In this document: one piece after another, positions 15,814-25,192 of the stretch | Layout: each line of letters opens with the position of its first letter | Position numbering within the stretch: position 1 is the first letter of the stretch | NCBI GenBank assembly: GCA_014879675.1 | Contig: JACSRQ010000134.1 | Coordinates: 1 to 56,662, forward strand | From: Ignavibacteria bacterium | GTDB lineage: Bacteria; Bacteroidota; Ignavibacteria; Tepidaquicellales; OLB5 | Direction: 5' to 3' | DNA length: 56,662 bases | Made by a program: the position numbers and the translations under genes | The notes under the pieces: model-generated | Told to the model about the DNA's origin: nothing | Seen by the model: the letters and a program-made list of their open reading frames with translations, nothing else | Database searches by the model: none

Positions 15814-16323
15814 ATGAAAGAAAATAAGGCAGATACAAACGGCGAAGCCATCGAGATCAAAGAAAAAGAACTTAAGATCAAGATCAAGAAGGCTAAGAAA
15901 TCAGATTTTGTGAGAATAGTAGAATTAATAAGAGAGCTTGCAGAATTTGAAAGGCTCGATCCCCCTGATCAGAAAGCTGTAAAAAGGCTTTATAAAGATG
16001 CATTCGGGAAGAAGCCATTTATTAAAATGCTTATCGCCAAACAGGAAAAAGAAATTGTTGGTTATGCAATTTACTTTGACGCATACTCTTCATTCCTTGG
16101 AAAAAAAACAATGTTCCTTGAAGATATTTTTGTTACTCAGACTTTACGCAATACCGGTATCGGAAAATTGTTCTTTGAAGAGCTCATTAAGATCGCAAAG
16201 AAAGATAAGTTCGGCAGGGTTGAGTGGAGCGTACTCGATTGGAACATAAACGCGATAGCGTTTTATAACAAGATCGGCGCTAAACCGCTTTCAGAGTGGG
16301 TTTATTACAGGTTAACACTCTGA
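15814..16323 (+). CDS. GNAT-family N-acetyltransferase
   Basis: A 169-residue protein from the ATG at 15814, chosen because GGAGG (15798-15802) sits upstream; a GTG at 15793 would place that site inside the gene. A lysine/glutamate-rich N-terminal stretch (about 1-28) precedes the GNAT domain (from about 29: KIKIKKAKKSDFVRIVELI). The acetyl-CoA loop is VTQTLRNTGIGKLFFEEL, with the signature NTGIGK, preceded by the strand MFLEDIFV; AIAFYNKIGAKPLSEW is the last conserved helix. It resembles the diamine/aminoglycoside-type GNATs of the spermidine acetyltransferase group; the substrate is not certain. The DCC-family gene follows after 14 bases. Confidence 0.88.
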   Translation: MKENKADTNGEAIEIKEKELKIKIKKAKKSDFVRIVELIRELAEFERLDPPDQKAVKRLYKDAFGKKPFIKMLIAKQEKEIVGYAIYFDAYSSFLGKKTMFLEDIFVTQTLRNTGIGKLFFEELIKIAKKDKFGRVEWSVLDWNINAIAFYNKIGAKPLSEWVYYRLTL

Positions 16324-16337
16324 AATAGTTAAGCTAA

Positions 16338-16742
16338 TTGAGTAGCAGCGCTCAAAAAATAATTCTTTTTGACGGAGTCTGCAGTTTCTGCAACTCCTCA
16401 GTAAATTTCATTATGGACCGGGATAAGTATGACTTATTCCGGTTCGCTGCTTTACAATCTGAAGCCGGCATCAGCCTTCAGAAGAAATTAGGCATAGATC
16501 ATAACGACCTGCAATCAATAATTCTAATAGAAGATAACAGGTACTATAAAAAAACTACGGCTGCTCTCAGGATAGCCCGGGATATTGGCTTTCCATACTT
16601 GATGCTGTATCCTCTGATCATTATTCCCCCGTTCATCCGAAACATAGCTTATAATATCATTGCACGATACCGATACAAATGGTTCGGCAAAAAAGAAGCC
16701 TGCCGCATCCCCACACCCGCTGAGAGAGCGAAATTCCTGTAG
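16338..16742 (+). CDS. DCC-family (DUF393) thiol-disulfide oxidoreductase-like protein
   Basis: A 134-residue protein whose N-terminus has the family signature LFDGVCSFCNSSVNFI, with the CxxC pair at C15 and C18, followed by RFAALQSEAG and the Y(R/K)YKWFGKK end. The start is TTG; no ATG upstream of the DGxCxxC motif exists. Members are thioredoxin-like proteins of unproven redox function. It follows the acetyltransferase gene by 14 bases, so co-transcription is likely. No signal peptide. Confidence 0.88.
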   Translation: MSSSAQKIILFDGVCSFCNSSVNFIMDRDKYDLFRFAALQSEAGISLQKKLGIDHNDLQSIILIEDNRYYKKTTAALRIARDIGFPYLMLYPLIIIPPFIRNIAYNIIARYRYKWFGKKEACRIPTPAERAKFL

Positions 16743-16806
16743 GGATTAGCTGCCTGTTTGAAATAATCGCGATATTTGCAGTACAAAACGCCCGTTCATC
16801 CTTTAT

Positions 16807-16832
16807 TTTGCATGCAATTATTAATATATTTG
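16807..16832 (+). promoter_or_regulatory. Promoter, TTTG-N14-TATATTTG, for the 16875 gene
   Basis: TTTG at 16807-16810, exactly 14 bases, TATATTTG at 16825-16832. The -7 box ends 42 bases before the TTG start of the GH2-like gene. Confidence 0.7.
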
Positions 16833-16874
16833 TAAGATTTTTAACAATTTCCCAAAATTTTCCATCAGTCTAAG

Positions 16875-19442
16875 TTGAATCTGAAAACGGCACGATATTT
16901 AAGGCTATTTTTACTGATCTTTATTGCAATTATTGTTGATATTAATGCACAGCCAAAGCTCCTTACACGCAACTCACCGCAGATACCGGAAGCATACCAG
17001 AAAAATCTCAATAATGAATTCAGGAAGCTGATCAATTTAAATGGTCAGTGGAACATTACATCCCAACAAGCTTCAGCATCAACAGTCGAAGTTCCGTTTT
17101 GTTATGATTTCAAAGGTAAAGTAACCGTTACCAGGTCATTTAACACCGGGATAGAGTCACCCGGAGATTACAACTACATTATCTGCTGCGACGGTATAAA
17201 CTACCAGGCCGAAATAATAATAAACGGGAATTTCATCGTAAAGCACGAAGGCGGTTTCACTCCATTCAATTCACCTGTTGCCGAAGGTATCATTAAAGAA
17301 TCAGGAAATGTGATTGAAGTGAAGATCGATAATACTCTTGATGCTTCAAGAACGATTCCTTTGAAATATACAGCAAATTACCCTAAGAATTACGGCGGAA
17401 TTTACAGGGATATATACATACTCGCAGTTCCCAAGCTTTATGTGAAATCATCAAATGTAATTTCAGAAATAGATATCAACCTTAACGCCGATATTAAAAA
17501 TACAGTAACGCTCAGTGCAACTGATATCGAAAGGTATGGATCCGATAAGAAGTTTTCGGTTAAAACAGAACTTGTAGATACATCAGGAGCTGTAAAAGGA
17601 AGTGGTGATGCCGTTGCGTTCTCCATTTCATCAAACTCAACTATACAGGTAATAAACAAGTTTTCGCTTAACGGGCCCGTTTACTGGTCACCGGAATACC
17701 CTAATCTTTACAGGCTGAAAGTTACAGTTATGCAGGGAGACCAGGTTGTAGATACATATGAAACGGATTACGGACTTTACGAGCTGGTAAGGAAATCGGG
17801 CAACCTGATGTTCAACAGCAGCCAGTTCAGCTTTAAAGGCATAAATTATGTTGAAGAATTCGGCGCTTCCGGTATATGCGCAACATATGAAGATATTGAA
17901 CGTGATGTAAAGCTTATAAAAGGACTGGGATGTAACACTATCAAAGTTTATGGCAGGCCCGCTAGCGCATACCTGATAGATCTATGTAACAAAAACGGGC
18001 TCTTACTGATGGAAGAATTGCCGGTTTATACCGTACCCGGCGGAATACTTGAGACAGAAAATTTTCTTCAGCTTGCAGAGAACCAGCTGAATGAAATGAT
18101 AGCGGCACATAAGAACAATCCCTGCATATTTGCCTACGGACTTGGAAACGATTTTGATGTTACGGTACCTGCCGGGCAAACATACGTAAAGCGTATGGTA
18201 AGCGCAGCCCGCAGCCTTGATAACAGGCTGCTATATTACTCCACACGGAATTATTATAATGATAAGTGCCGCGACCTGGTTGATATTACAGGGATAAATT
18301 ATTACGATGGCGATCTGGGCCAGCTGAAAAATGCAATCGCCGATATGAAGCTTAAGAAGGAAAAGGTATTCATATCAAATTACGGCAAGATCATTAATCC
18401 ATCTAATACTTCAGGCTACAGCGACCCAAACTCGCTTGAAGCACAATCAAAGTTCATTGTAGATTTTAACAAGCTCATAAAAGGCTCGGTATTGATGGGC
18501 GGGTTTTTACAATCGTTCACAGACTGGAATTCAGATATTCCAAATTTAAGATACCCTGATCTTACCAATCAATACATGAGGACAACCGGCCTGTTTACTT
18601 TATACAGGGAGCAGCGTCCGCCGGCAATTATACTCAGAAAAATATTTCTAGATGAAGATATCCCGAACCTGAATATTGGTACATTTTCAAAAGAAGCTCC
18701 CCTGCTTTTTGTTTTCACAGGGTTGATAACTTTTATTCTATTCATTTACCTTGCGAACAGCGTACGCCGTTTCCGCGAAAATGTGTGGCGGGCACTCTTC
18801 AGGCCTTTCATTTTTTATACTGATGTAAGAGAGCAGAACCTCATACCAACATTTCATAATATCCTGCTTGGAATAATTATTTCCATCGGCAGCGGCTTGT
18901 TCTTCGCGAACCTTCTTTACTTCTGGAAAGATTCACAGCTAATGGATATCATGCTTTCATTGCTCATATCAAACGATGCTGCGAAGATCTTTGTTGACCA
19001 GAATGTTGTGAATCCGCTTAAGCTAACTGCACTGCTGGCAGGTTTATCATTTGTGAAGATCTTCCTTGTTGCATTCGTGATCTGGCTCTTTAGTCTCACT
19101 ATCAAATACAGAGTTGGCTTTAACAATATATATACTATAACTGTTTGGGGCTTCATGCCGGTTATAGTTTTACTGGCTATTGGCACATTCTACATCAGGA
19201 TACTTCAGGCTAATACTGATTTCGTTATCATAGGGCTTGGCATTGCCGCATTTATCTATATTCTTTCATTTTACCGGATACTTAAAGGTACCTACCTGCT
19301 GTTTGATACATTTTTCCTGAAGGCGTATGCATATGGAATTATCACTATTGTTGTAATTGGAGGCGGTACACTATTGTATCTTAATACCACAAGATATTTC
19401 CTTGATTATTTCAAGCTCATATTGACATTTCTGAAGCTTTAG
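16875..19442 (+). CDS. GH2-like protein with substituted catalytic residues, fused to a C-terminal polytopic membrane domain
   Basis: An 855-residue protein with a TTG start and a signal peptide (residues 1-25, ending DINAQ). Residues about 50-600 follow the beta-glucuronidase/beta-galactosidase order: jelly-roll (NGQWNIT..., YGGIYRDIYIL), immunoglobulin-like domain, then a TIM barrel (FKGINYVEEFG, CNTIKVYGRP). In this family the acid/base is the Glu of a NE motif; here the aligned place reads GLGND, giving N425-D426. The nucleophile Glu of EYG is replaced: ISNYG puts N502 there. The scaffold is intact but retaining hydrolysis looks impossible, so it is probably a carbohydrate-binding pseudoenzyme. 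Residues about 618-855 form five or six transmembrane helices, possibly Yip1-like. Whether the sugar-binding part faces the periplasm is inferred from the signal peptide. Confidence 0.82.
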   Translation: MNLKTARYLRLFLLIFIAIIVDINAQPKLLTRNSPQIPEAYQKNLNNEFRKLINLNGQWNITSQQASASTVEVPFCYDFKGKVTVTRSFNTGIESPGDYNYIICCDGINYQAEIIINGNFIVKHEGGFTPFNSPVAEGIIKESGNVIEVKIDNTLDASRTIPLKYTANYPKNYGGIYRDIYILAVPKLYVKSSNVISEIDINLNADIKNTVTLSATDIERYGSDKKFSVKTELVDTSGAVKGSGDAVAFSISSNSTIQVINKFSLNGPVYWSPEYPNLYRLKVTVMQGDQVVDTYETDYGLYELVRKSGNLMFNSSQFSFKGINYVEEFGASGICATYEDIERDVKLIKGLGCNTIKVYGRPASAYLIDLCNKNGLLLMEELPVYTVPGGILETENFLQLAENQLNEMIAAHKNNPCIFAYGLGNDFDVTVPAGQTYVKRMVSAARSLDNRLLYYSTRNYYNDKCRDLVDITGINYYDGDLGQLKNAIADMKLKKEKVFISNYGKIINPSNTSGYSDPNSLEAQSKFIVDFNKLIKGSVLMGGFLQSFTDWNSDIPNLRYPDLTNQYMRTTGLFTLYREQRPPAIILRKIFLDEDIPNLNIGTFSKEAPLLFVFTGLITFILFIYLANSVRRFRENVWRALFRPFIFYTDVREQNLIPTFHNILLGIIISIGSGLFFANLLYFWKDSQLMDIMLSLLISNDAAKIFVDQNVVNPLKLTALLAGLSFVKIFLVAFVIWLFSLTIKYRVGFNNIYTITVWGFMPVIVLLAIGTFYIRILQANTDFVIIGLGIAAFIYILSFYRILKGTYLLFDTFFLKAYAYGIITIVVIGGGTLLYLNTTRYFLDYFKLILTFLKL

Positions 19443-19492
19443 CTAATATTGGCGACAGTTTAGTTTTAGCGAAATCTTAGCCAATTTTTAAT

Positions 19493-19500
19493 TATATTTG
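19493..19500 (+). promoter_or_regulatory. Possible -7 box (TATATTTG) upstream of smc
   Basis: TATATTTG 78 bases before the TTG start of smc; no TTTG at 14 bases upstream. Confidence 0.3.
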
Positions 19501-19578
19501 TAGTGGTTAATGGCAGCGAATCCAGGGTATTTCTTACTTCGCTCAACATATTGAATTTATTAAGTTAATACTTAACAT

Positions 19579-22500
19579 TTGTATCTAAGTAAGCTCGAAA
19601 TCTTTGGTTTCAAGTCCTTTGCCGATAAGATCGCGGTGGATTTTGATGCCGGAATGACATCTATTGTTGGCCCTAACGGCTGCGGCAAAACAAATATTGT
19701 TGACGCGGTTAGATGGGCTATTGGCGAACAAAAGGCCAGCGTGCTGAGAAGCTCGACAATGGAAAATGTTATTTTCAACGGTACGAAGAACAGGAAGCCG
19801 CTTGGATTTGCAGAAGTATCCCTTACGATCCAGAATACAAAAGGAATATTACCTTCAGAATATACTGAAATAAAGATAACCCGCCGCTGTTTCCGCGATG
19901 GAGCAAGCAACTATATGCTCAATGGCGTAAACTGCAGGCTGAAAGATATTACTGCCCTGTTCATGGATACCGGTATGGGCTCCGATGCTTATTCGGTGAT
20001 AGAGCTAAAGATGGTGAACGAGATACTTTCGCACCGCACACAGGATAGAAGAAAGCTTTTTGAAGAAGCCGCAGGGATAACCCGCTACAAAGAAAGACGC
20101 CGCGAAGCGCTCTACAAGCTTGAAGTTGCAAGAGAGAATATCAATGAAGCTAATATTGAGATCCGCAACCGGCAGCGTACTGTAAATGCATACGAAAGAA
20201 TTGCCCAGAAGCAGCAGGAAGCAAAGGAAGTAAGCGGCAAACTGAAGGATATTGAAATTGAATACCACCAGCGCTCACTTAGCAGGCTCATAGATGAAAC
20301 TAAAAATATTGAAGACAAGCTTAAGTCAAAAGAATCCGAGCGTGAAAACCTGCAGGCAAGCCTTAACAGCAACGAAAACCTGATAGAAAAATATAAATCA
20401 GAGCTTTCAGTAACCGAAGGGCGTTTGAATGAATCGCGTGACAGGCTCAATGCAATAAACCTGAAGATAAATGAGCTGCAAACAGCAATATCAATTGCCG
20501 AACAGCGGATGAAATACCTGCAGGAAAACATTGAAAGATTTTCACGTGAAAAAATTGAAATTGAAGCAGCCATTGAAAAGCTCAGCGCATCTAAGATTAC
20601 CATAGAAGATAAGATCATAGTGCTGAAAAGTACTGCTGACCTTATGGAAGACTCGCGTTCATCCAAAAAATCAGCGCTTGATGAAACTGAAACCCGCGTA
20701 AAAAGCAGCAAGGAAGAGCTTAAAGATCTCACCATAAAACATGCCGCATCATCCAAGGCGCTTGTTGAAAAACAAAATGAGTACGAGATCATTAAAAACA
20801 GGCTTGAAGACCAGATAGCGCGCTGCAGCAGGCTGGCAGATGAGAACATTGTCAATATTAACAAGGTAGCTGCGTTTGATGAAGAGTTAAGACAGGCCGA
20901 AACGGAAATGCAGGCTAACAGGGATAGTCTTTCTAACTTGCAGGCCGAATATGAAGAAAAGAGAAAAGTCAAAGAAAACTTTGCGTCAGAAATAAATAAG
21001 CTTGAAAAGGATATTATCTACCGCAGGCATGAGAGCGAGAAGCTTAAAAATAAAATAGAGTTCCAGACAAACCTGCTTGAAAACTACGATGACTATTCCG
21101 AAGGCATAAAATACCTTGTTAAGGATAAAAATGAAAAAGGCGCTAATGTAGTTATTGATAACCTTGAGGTTGAAGATAAGTTCAAGATCGCGATAGAAAC
21201 CGCTCTTGGTGAAATATCGAATTACCTGATAGTAAATGACCTTGATGCAGCGGAGAATTTCATAAAGATCCTTACAAAAGAACAAAAAGGCAAAGTCACG
21301 TTTATCATCAGAGACCAGCTATATAACACAACTATGAATATCTTCCAGGAAGAGTTCCCGGAAATATTGAATCATGAGGGTGTTTACGGCTGGGCAGATA
21401 TGTTTATTAAGTGTCCAGATGAATACCTGATGCTTTATAAATACCTTCTCGATGAATTCATTATCGTAGAGAACCTTGATATAGCACGCAAGCTTTCAAA
21501 AGATAATTTCATTAAGTTCATTACACTTGATGGCGATATAATCACAAACAGCTTTTTAAGGGCAGGCAGCAAAACCAATATCGAATCGCTTAAGATAGGC
21601 CGCGAAAAGCTGATAGCCGGGCTGCAGTCACAGATCACAGAAATTGAAGCTTCAATTGAACAGGATTCAGTAAAACTAAGAGAACTTAAAACCGGATTTG
21701 CCGCAATAGATATAGAAGGCAGGCAGAACCGTGTGCAGGAAGCAAGGGCTAAGCTGCTGAATTCTGAAAACAGGATACAGCAGGCTAACTACCTTAAATC
21801 TGAAACAAACAAGCTTATTGTACATTATAAAGAAGAAAATGATACACTGAGCGTTTCAAACAAAGAGCTTTCCGAAAAGATGGATAGCCTTATCAATGAA
21901 ATTGAAGCTGCTGAAAATGTGAAATACCAGCGTGAAAAAGAGCTTGAACATTTTACTACTGAGCTTGAAAATCTGGCTGATGAGCTTACAACCAAGCGCG
22001 AAGAGTTTAACTCGTTCAATATAGAAATTACCAAACTGAAAGCTGAGCTCTCGAACCTTGATAACGAGCATATCCGCATCGAAGAGAGCATAAAATCACG
22101 GAAGAACAATATTGAGGCAAGAACGCTTGAGTGTAATGAGTACCAGAATGAGATAATGAAGCTTGGCGCTGAAATTGAATCATACAACCAGGATGGCACA
22201 AGAAACGGGCATAAGCCAAAACTCGCAGTGCTAGAAACAGAAAAAGCAGGTGTTGAGTCAGATTTCAGCCTGATTAGAAGTGAGTATGAAGTAAAAAGAG
22301 GTATCGTCGATAAAGTTGAGCATGAGCAAAAAGAGCTCAGGAATTCACGGGATAGCATTATTGATTTCATCCACAAAAATGAAATGCAGCTTACCAAAGA
22401 CAGGCTTGAGATAAAAGAACACAGGGATAAAATAAAGGAAGAATACGAGATTGATATTGAATACACAGTATTTGAAGATGCTGAAGTATTTGACCTTGTG

Positions 22501-23169
22501 AGAGCGAAGGCAGAAGTTGACCGCCTGCGCAATAAGCTTCGCCAGCTTGGCGGCTCCGGACAGCTTGAGTTGGGGATCTATGAACAGGAAAAAGCTGACC
22601 TCGAAAAGCTTGTTGAAGAAAGAAATGACCTTGCCAAGGCGGAATCAGATCTAATTGGCCTGATTGACGAAATAAATAAAACAGCGCAGAAGAAGTTTAC
22701 AGATACCTTTGAGATGATTAGGCAGAATTTCATGTCTATCTTCAAAGAGCTGTTCCTTGAAGGTGATGAATCGGATCTCAGGCTCGTTATTGATCCTGAA
22801 AATCCCGACCCGCTTGACGCAAAGATCGATATTATCGCAAAACCGAGAGGTAAAAGACCGCAGCTTATTGACCTTCTTTCTGGCGGTGAAAAAACACTAA
22901 CTGCTATTGCCCTGCTATTTGCAATTTACCAGGTGAAACCGTCACCATTCTGTATATTGGATGAGGTTGATGCACCGCTTGATGATGCGAATATTGACAG
23001 GTTCATCAAGATCATCAGGAAGTTTTCGGAGGATACACAGTTCATAATTGTAACCCATAACAAACGTACAATGGAAGCAGCAGACTCCATGTATGGCGTA
23101 ACAATGGCAGAACAGGGAATTTCGACCATTGTAAATGTAAAGTTTAACGATCAAAAAATAGCATCATAG
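19579..23169 (+). CDS. smc: Chromosome segregation protein SMC
   Basis: The 1196-residue ATPase that organises and helps segregate chromosomal DNA, usually with ScpA and ScpB (not in this window). N-terminal head: Walker A GPNGCGKT at 31-38 and the conserved VDAVRWAIGEQKAS. Long coiled coils (about 170-500 and 670-1030) surround a hinge (about 510-660) with NYLIVNDLDAAE and FIRAGS-like sequence. C-terminal head: signature LSGGEKTLTAIALLFAIY near 1100 and Walker B CILDEVDAPLDDANIDRF near 1125. The start is TTG, forced by the conserved N-terminus LSKLEIFGFKSFA. Large frames on the opposite strand here are shadows of the coiled coil. Confidence 0.97.
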   Translation: MYLSKLEIFGFKSFADKIAVDFDAGMTSIVGPNGCGKTNIVDAVRWAIGEQKASVLRSSTMENVIFNGTKNRKPLGFAEVSLTIQNTKGILPSEYTEIKITRRCFRDGASNYMLNGVNCRLKDITALFMDTGMGSDAYSVIELKMVNEILSHRTQDRRKLFEEAAGITRYKERRREALYKLEVARENINEANIEIRNRQRTVNAYERIAQKQQEAKEVSGKLKDIEIEYHQRSLSRLIDETKNIEDKLKSKESERENLQASLNSNENLIEKYKSELSVTEGRLNESRDRLNAINLKINELQTAISIAEQRMKYLQENIERFSREKIEIEAAIEKLSASKITIEDKIIVLKSTADLMEDSRSSKKSALDETETRVKSSKEELKDLTIKHAASSKALVEKQNEYEIIKNRLEDQIARCSRLADENIVNINKVAAFDEELRQAETEMQANRDSLSNLQAEYEEKRKVKENFASEINKLEKDIIYRRHESEKLKNKIEFQTNLLENYDDYSEGIKYLVKDKNEKGANVVIDNLEVEDKFKIAIETALGEISNYLIVNDLDAAENFIKILTKEQKGKVTFIIRDQLYNTTMNIFQEEFPEILNHEGVYGWADMFIKCPDEYLMLYKYLLDEFIIVENLDIARKLSKDNFIKFITLDGDIITNSFLRAGSKTNIESLKIGREKLIAGLQSQITEIEASIEQDSVKLRELKTGFAAIDIEGRQNRVQEARAKLLNSENRIQQANYLKSETNKLIVHYKEENDTLSVSNKELSEKMDSLINEIEAAENVKYQREKELEHFTTELENLADELTTKREEFNSFNIEITKLKAELSNLDNEHIRIEESIKSRKNNIEARTLECNEYQNEIMKLGAEIESYNQDGTRNGHKPKLAVLETEKAGVESDFSLIRSEYEVKRGIVDKVEHEQKELRNSRDSIIDFIHKNEMQLTKDRLEIKEHRDKIKEEYEIDIEYTVFEDAEVFDLVRAKAEVDRLRNKLRQLGGSGQLELGIYEQEKADLEKLVEERNDLAKAESDLIGLIDEINKTAQKKFTDTFEMIRQNFMSIFKELFLEGDESDLRLVIDPENPDPLDAKIDIIAKPRGKRPQLIDLLSGGEKTLTAIALLFAIYQVKPSPFCILDEVDAPLDDANIDRFIKIIRKFSEDTQFIIVTHNKRTMEAADSMYGVTMAEQGISTIVNVKFNDQKIAS

Positions 23170-23253
23170 TCCTCTTAAATTAATATCTTCAATCAATCCG
23201 GCAAATTCCCCTGCAGTAAATGAGGTTTACCGGTAACTTTTAATAACAAAATA

Positions 23254-24303
23254 ATGACTAACGAACAAAAACAATTTCTTGTTAACCTTGTTAACACACC
23301 AGCCCCATCTGGATTTGAAGAGCCCGTACAAAAGATTTGGAAAGAAGAAGTAGAGAAGTTTTGCCCGGATATTTCAAAGGATGTACATGGGAATCTGACT
23401 GCGGTCTTAAACGGCGGCATGGAAAGATCCATAATGATAGTTGGCCACTCCGATGAAGTGGGGCTTATCATAAATTATATAAACGATGACGGCTTTATTT
23501 TTGTAAGACCGATAGGCGGAATTGACCCAACGATACTTGCCTCACACAGGGCTAAGATACTTACCAAAAAGGGCCCGGTTCCGGCTGCAATCGGCAGGAC
23601 ATCACTGCATTTGCTGACTGCCGCACAACGCGATAAAAAGCTTGAGATGCACGATGTTTGGCTTGATATCGGTGCCAAAAACAGGAAAGATGCCGAAAAA
23701 TATGTAAGTATTGGTGATCCTGTTATTTTTGGCGGCGAGTATGAAGAAATGACCAACGGTATGGCTATATCGAGATGCTGGGATAACCGCATTGGTATAT
23801 ATATAGTAGCCGAAACCCTTAGAAAGCTCTCTAAAATTAAAAATCTGAAAAATACTGTTTATGGCGTTTCTTCTGTACAGGAAGAAACCGGCGTTTGGGG
23901 CGCAGGCAACCCGGCTTATAACTTCAAGCCGAATGCCGCCATTGCCATTGATGTTATCCCCAGCTCTGACCAGCCGGAAATTCCGAAGGAACGCTTCGGG
24001 GTTACAAAACTTGGCCTTGGACCGGTGATAACACGCGGAGTAAGAACAAACAATAAACTTGCAGATGAGCTCATCGAGGCATCAAAACGCAAAAAAATGA
24101 AGATACAGATAGATGTGGATTTCGGGCATACATGGACAGATGCAGATCCTATTTCACAATCAAGAGGCGGTGTCGCTATTGGTGTGGTTTCGGTTGCAAC
24201 AAGATACCTGCATTCATCAGTTGAAACATTAAGCCTGAATGATATTGATCTGACCGTTGACCTGCTTGCTGAGTTTGTTTCGAAATCAAAGTTAGAATAC
24301 TAA
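23254..24303 (+). CDS. M42-family aminopeptidase
   Basis: A 349-residue cytoplasmic peptidase of the glutamyl-aminopeptidase/tetrahedral TET family, which trims N-terminal residues from peptides. Two-metal site residues are visible: H65 and D67 in VGHSDEVG, D177 in CWDNRIG, general base/ligand E210-E211 in QEETGVWG, a ligand Asp in IAIDVIPSSD, and H292 in FGHTWTDADP. The PA-like insert after the first motif fits the family. It follows smc by 84 bases and precedes the FKBP lipoprotein gene by 16 bases. Older annotations call such proteins endoglucanase; the sequence fits a peptidase. Confidence 0.93.
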   Translation: MTNEQKQFLVNLVNTPAPSGFEEPVQKIWKEEVEKFCPDISKDVHGNLTAVLNGGMERSIMIVGHSDEVGLIINYINDDGFIFVRPIGGIDPTILASHRAKILTKKGPVPAAIGRTSLHLLTAAQRDKKLEMHDVWLDIGAKNRKDAEKYVSIGDPVIFGGEYEEMTNGMAISRCWDNRIGIYIVAETLRKLSKIKNLKNTVYGVSSVQEETGVWGAGNPAYNFKPNAAIAIDVIPSSDQPEIPKERFGVTKLGLGPVITRGVRTNNKLADELIEASKRKKMKIQIDVDFGHTWTDADPISQSRGGVAIGVVSVATRYLHSSVETLSLNDIDLTVDLLAEFVSKSKLEY

Positions 24304-24319
24304 ATAATCAGTGCAAAAT

Positions 24320-24739
24320 ATGAAAAACATCTTAAGATCCATCTTTTTGATAATTATTATAACAATCATTGGAGGTTGTACAAAAGATATGACAGGCGTT
24401 GAACAAACCACAGCTTCAGGATTAAAATACACGGATGAAAAAGTCGGTGACGGGGTTACCCCAAAATCCGGACAAACAGTAACAGTGCACTATACAGGTA
24501 CTTTGCCCGACGGAAAGAAATTTGACAGCTCAAGAGACCGTAATCAGCCGCTGGTTTTTGTTGTTGGCGTTGGACAGGTAATAAAAGGCTGGGATGAAGG
24601 CATTTTAACTATGAAAGTTGGCGGTAAACGCAAGCTTGTAATACCACCGGAGCTTGGATATGGCTCGCGCGGTGCCGGCGGAGTAATTCCACCAAATGCA
24701 ACATTGCTGTTTGATGTTGAACTGATAGATGTAAAATAA
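24320..24739 (+). CDS. FKBP-type peptidyl-prolyl cis-trans isomerase, lipoprotein
   Basis: A 139-residue protein with a lipoprotein signal (lipobox IIGGC, Cys about 20) from the ATG at 24320; the GTG three codons earlier is less likely. The FKBP domain (about 30-139) shows the classic residues: [54 protein letters not shown] and [12 protein letters not shown]. These enzymes speed proline isomerisation in folding proteins; lipid anchoring places it in the periplasm or outer membrane. A terminator follows directly. Confidence 0.95.
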   Translation: MKNILRSIFLIIIITIIGGCTKDMTGVEQTTASGLKYTDEKVGDGVTPKSGQTVTVHYTGTLPDGKKFDSSRDRNQPLVFVVGVGQVIKGWDEGILTMKVGGKRKLVIPPELGYGSRGAGGVIPPNATLLFDVELIDVK

Positions 24740-24748
24740 GTTGTTCTA

Positions 24749-24783
24749 AAGGGCAGCTCACTTCAGAACTGCCCTTCTTTTTA
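24749..24783 (+). terminator. Terminator after the FKBP gene
   Basis: Stem AAGGGCAG (24749-24756) / CTGCCCTT (24769-24776), 12-base loop, then T-rich tail. Ten bases past the stop. Confidence 0.85.
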
Positions 24784-24922
24784 TCCCTTAAGAAATAATT
24801 CAATATTTCGCAGTTTTTCAATTGATATATTAAAGCATGGGAAAATGCAACCTTATTGTCCCCTCAGGCGTCAAATTATTATAAGAAAACAACAAAGTTA
24901 AATCAATAAAAGGAAATCCAAA

Positions 24923-25030
24923 ATGCTGCCATTTAAGATCAAAACGATTCAAAAGATAACTACCGGGTTGGTAGTTCTGAATATGGCTGTTTTGGCTGTA
25001 CTATGTTACAACTACTACTTCATATTCTAA
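24923..25030 (+). CDS. Putative 35-residue single-pass membrane protein
   Basis: A tiny frame of 35 codons. It begins MLPFKIKTIQKITTG, a basic amphipathic N-terminus, followed by one strongly hydrophobic segment (LVVLNMAVLAVLCY) and ends with aromatic residues (NYYFIF). AAAAGGAA stands 7-14 bases before the ATG, the same kind of ribosome binding site as at other genes here. A strong terminator follows (25087-25117), so the frame has all parts of a gene and sits alone in a 452-base gap. The positive-inside rule predicts the N-terminus in the cytoplasm. No family recognised; function unknown. Real translation is an inference. Confidence 0.55.
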   Translation: MLPFKIKTIQKITTGLVVLNMAVLAVLCYNYYFIF

Positions 25031-25061
25031 ATCCCACAAGAATTTGCCTCATTAACAGAAG

Positions 25062-25118
25062 TTAAGTGATTACCTCCACTTAATCTAAAAAGGAATAATT
25101 AATTTTATTCCTTTTTTT
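25062..25118 (+). terminator. Terminator (preceded by a small hairpin) after the 35-residue gene
   Basis: AAAAAGGAATAA / TTATTCCTTTTTT with a 6-base loop at 25087-25117, A-run before and T-run after. Just upstream a second hairpin, TTAAGTG (25062-25068) / CACTTAA (25077-25083), has ACCTCC in and beside its loop, which is complementary to a Shine-Dalgarno sequence. Confidence 0.8.
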
Positions 25119-25192
25119 ATTTATGTCAATTCCTGCCTGTTTTATTAATTGTTACCTTGAATTAGCTATGTTTTAAATTTATTTTTACCATA

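Noticed and set aside
16875-19442. Active beta-galactosidase or beta-glucuronidase
   Set aside because: Both catalytic glutamate positions carry other residues (D426 and N502).
20112-22532. Long open frames on the minus strand opposite smc (for example 20112-20972 and 21825-22532)
   Set aside because: They are shadows of the coiled-coil codon pattern of smc, with serine/leucine-rich products, no start signals and no homology that I recognise.
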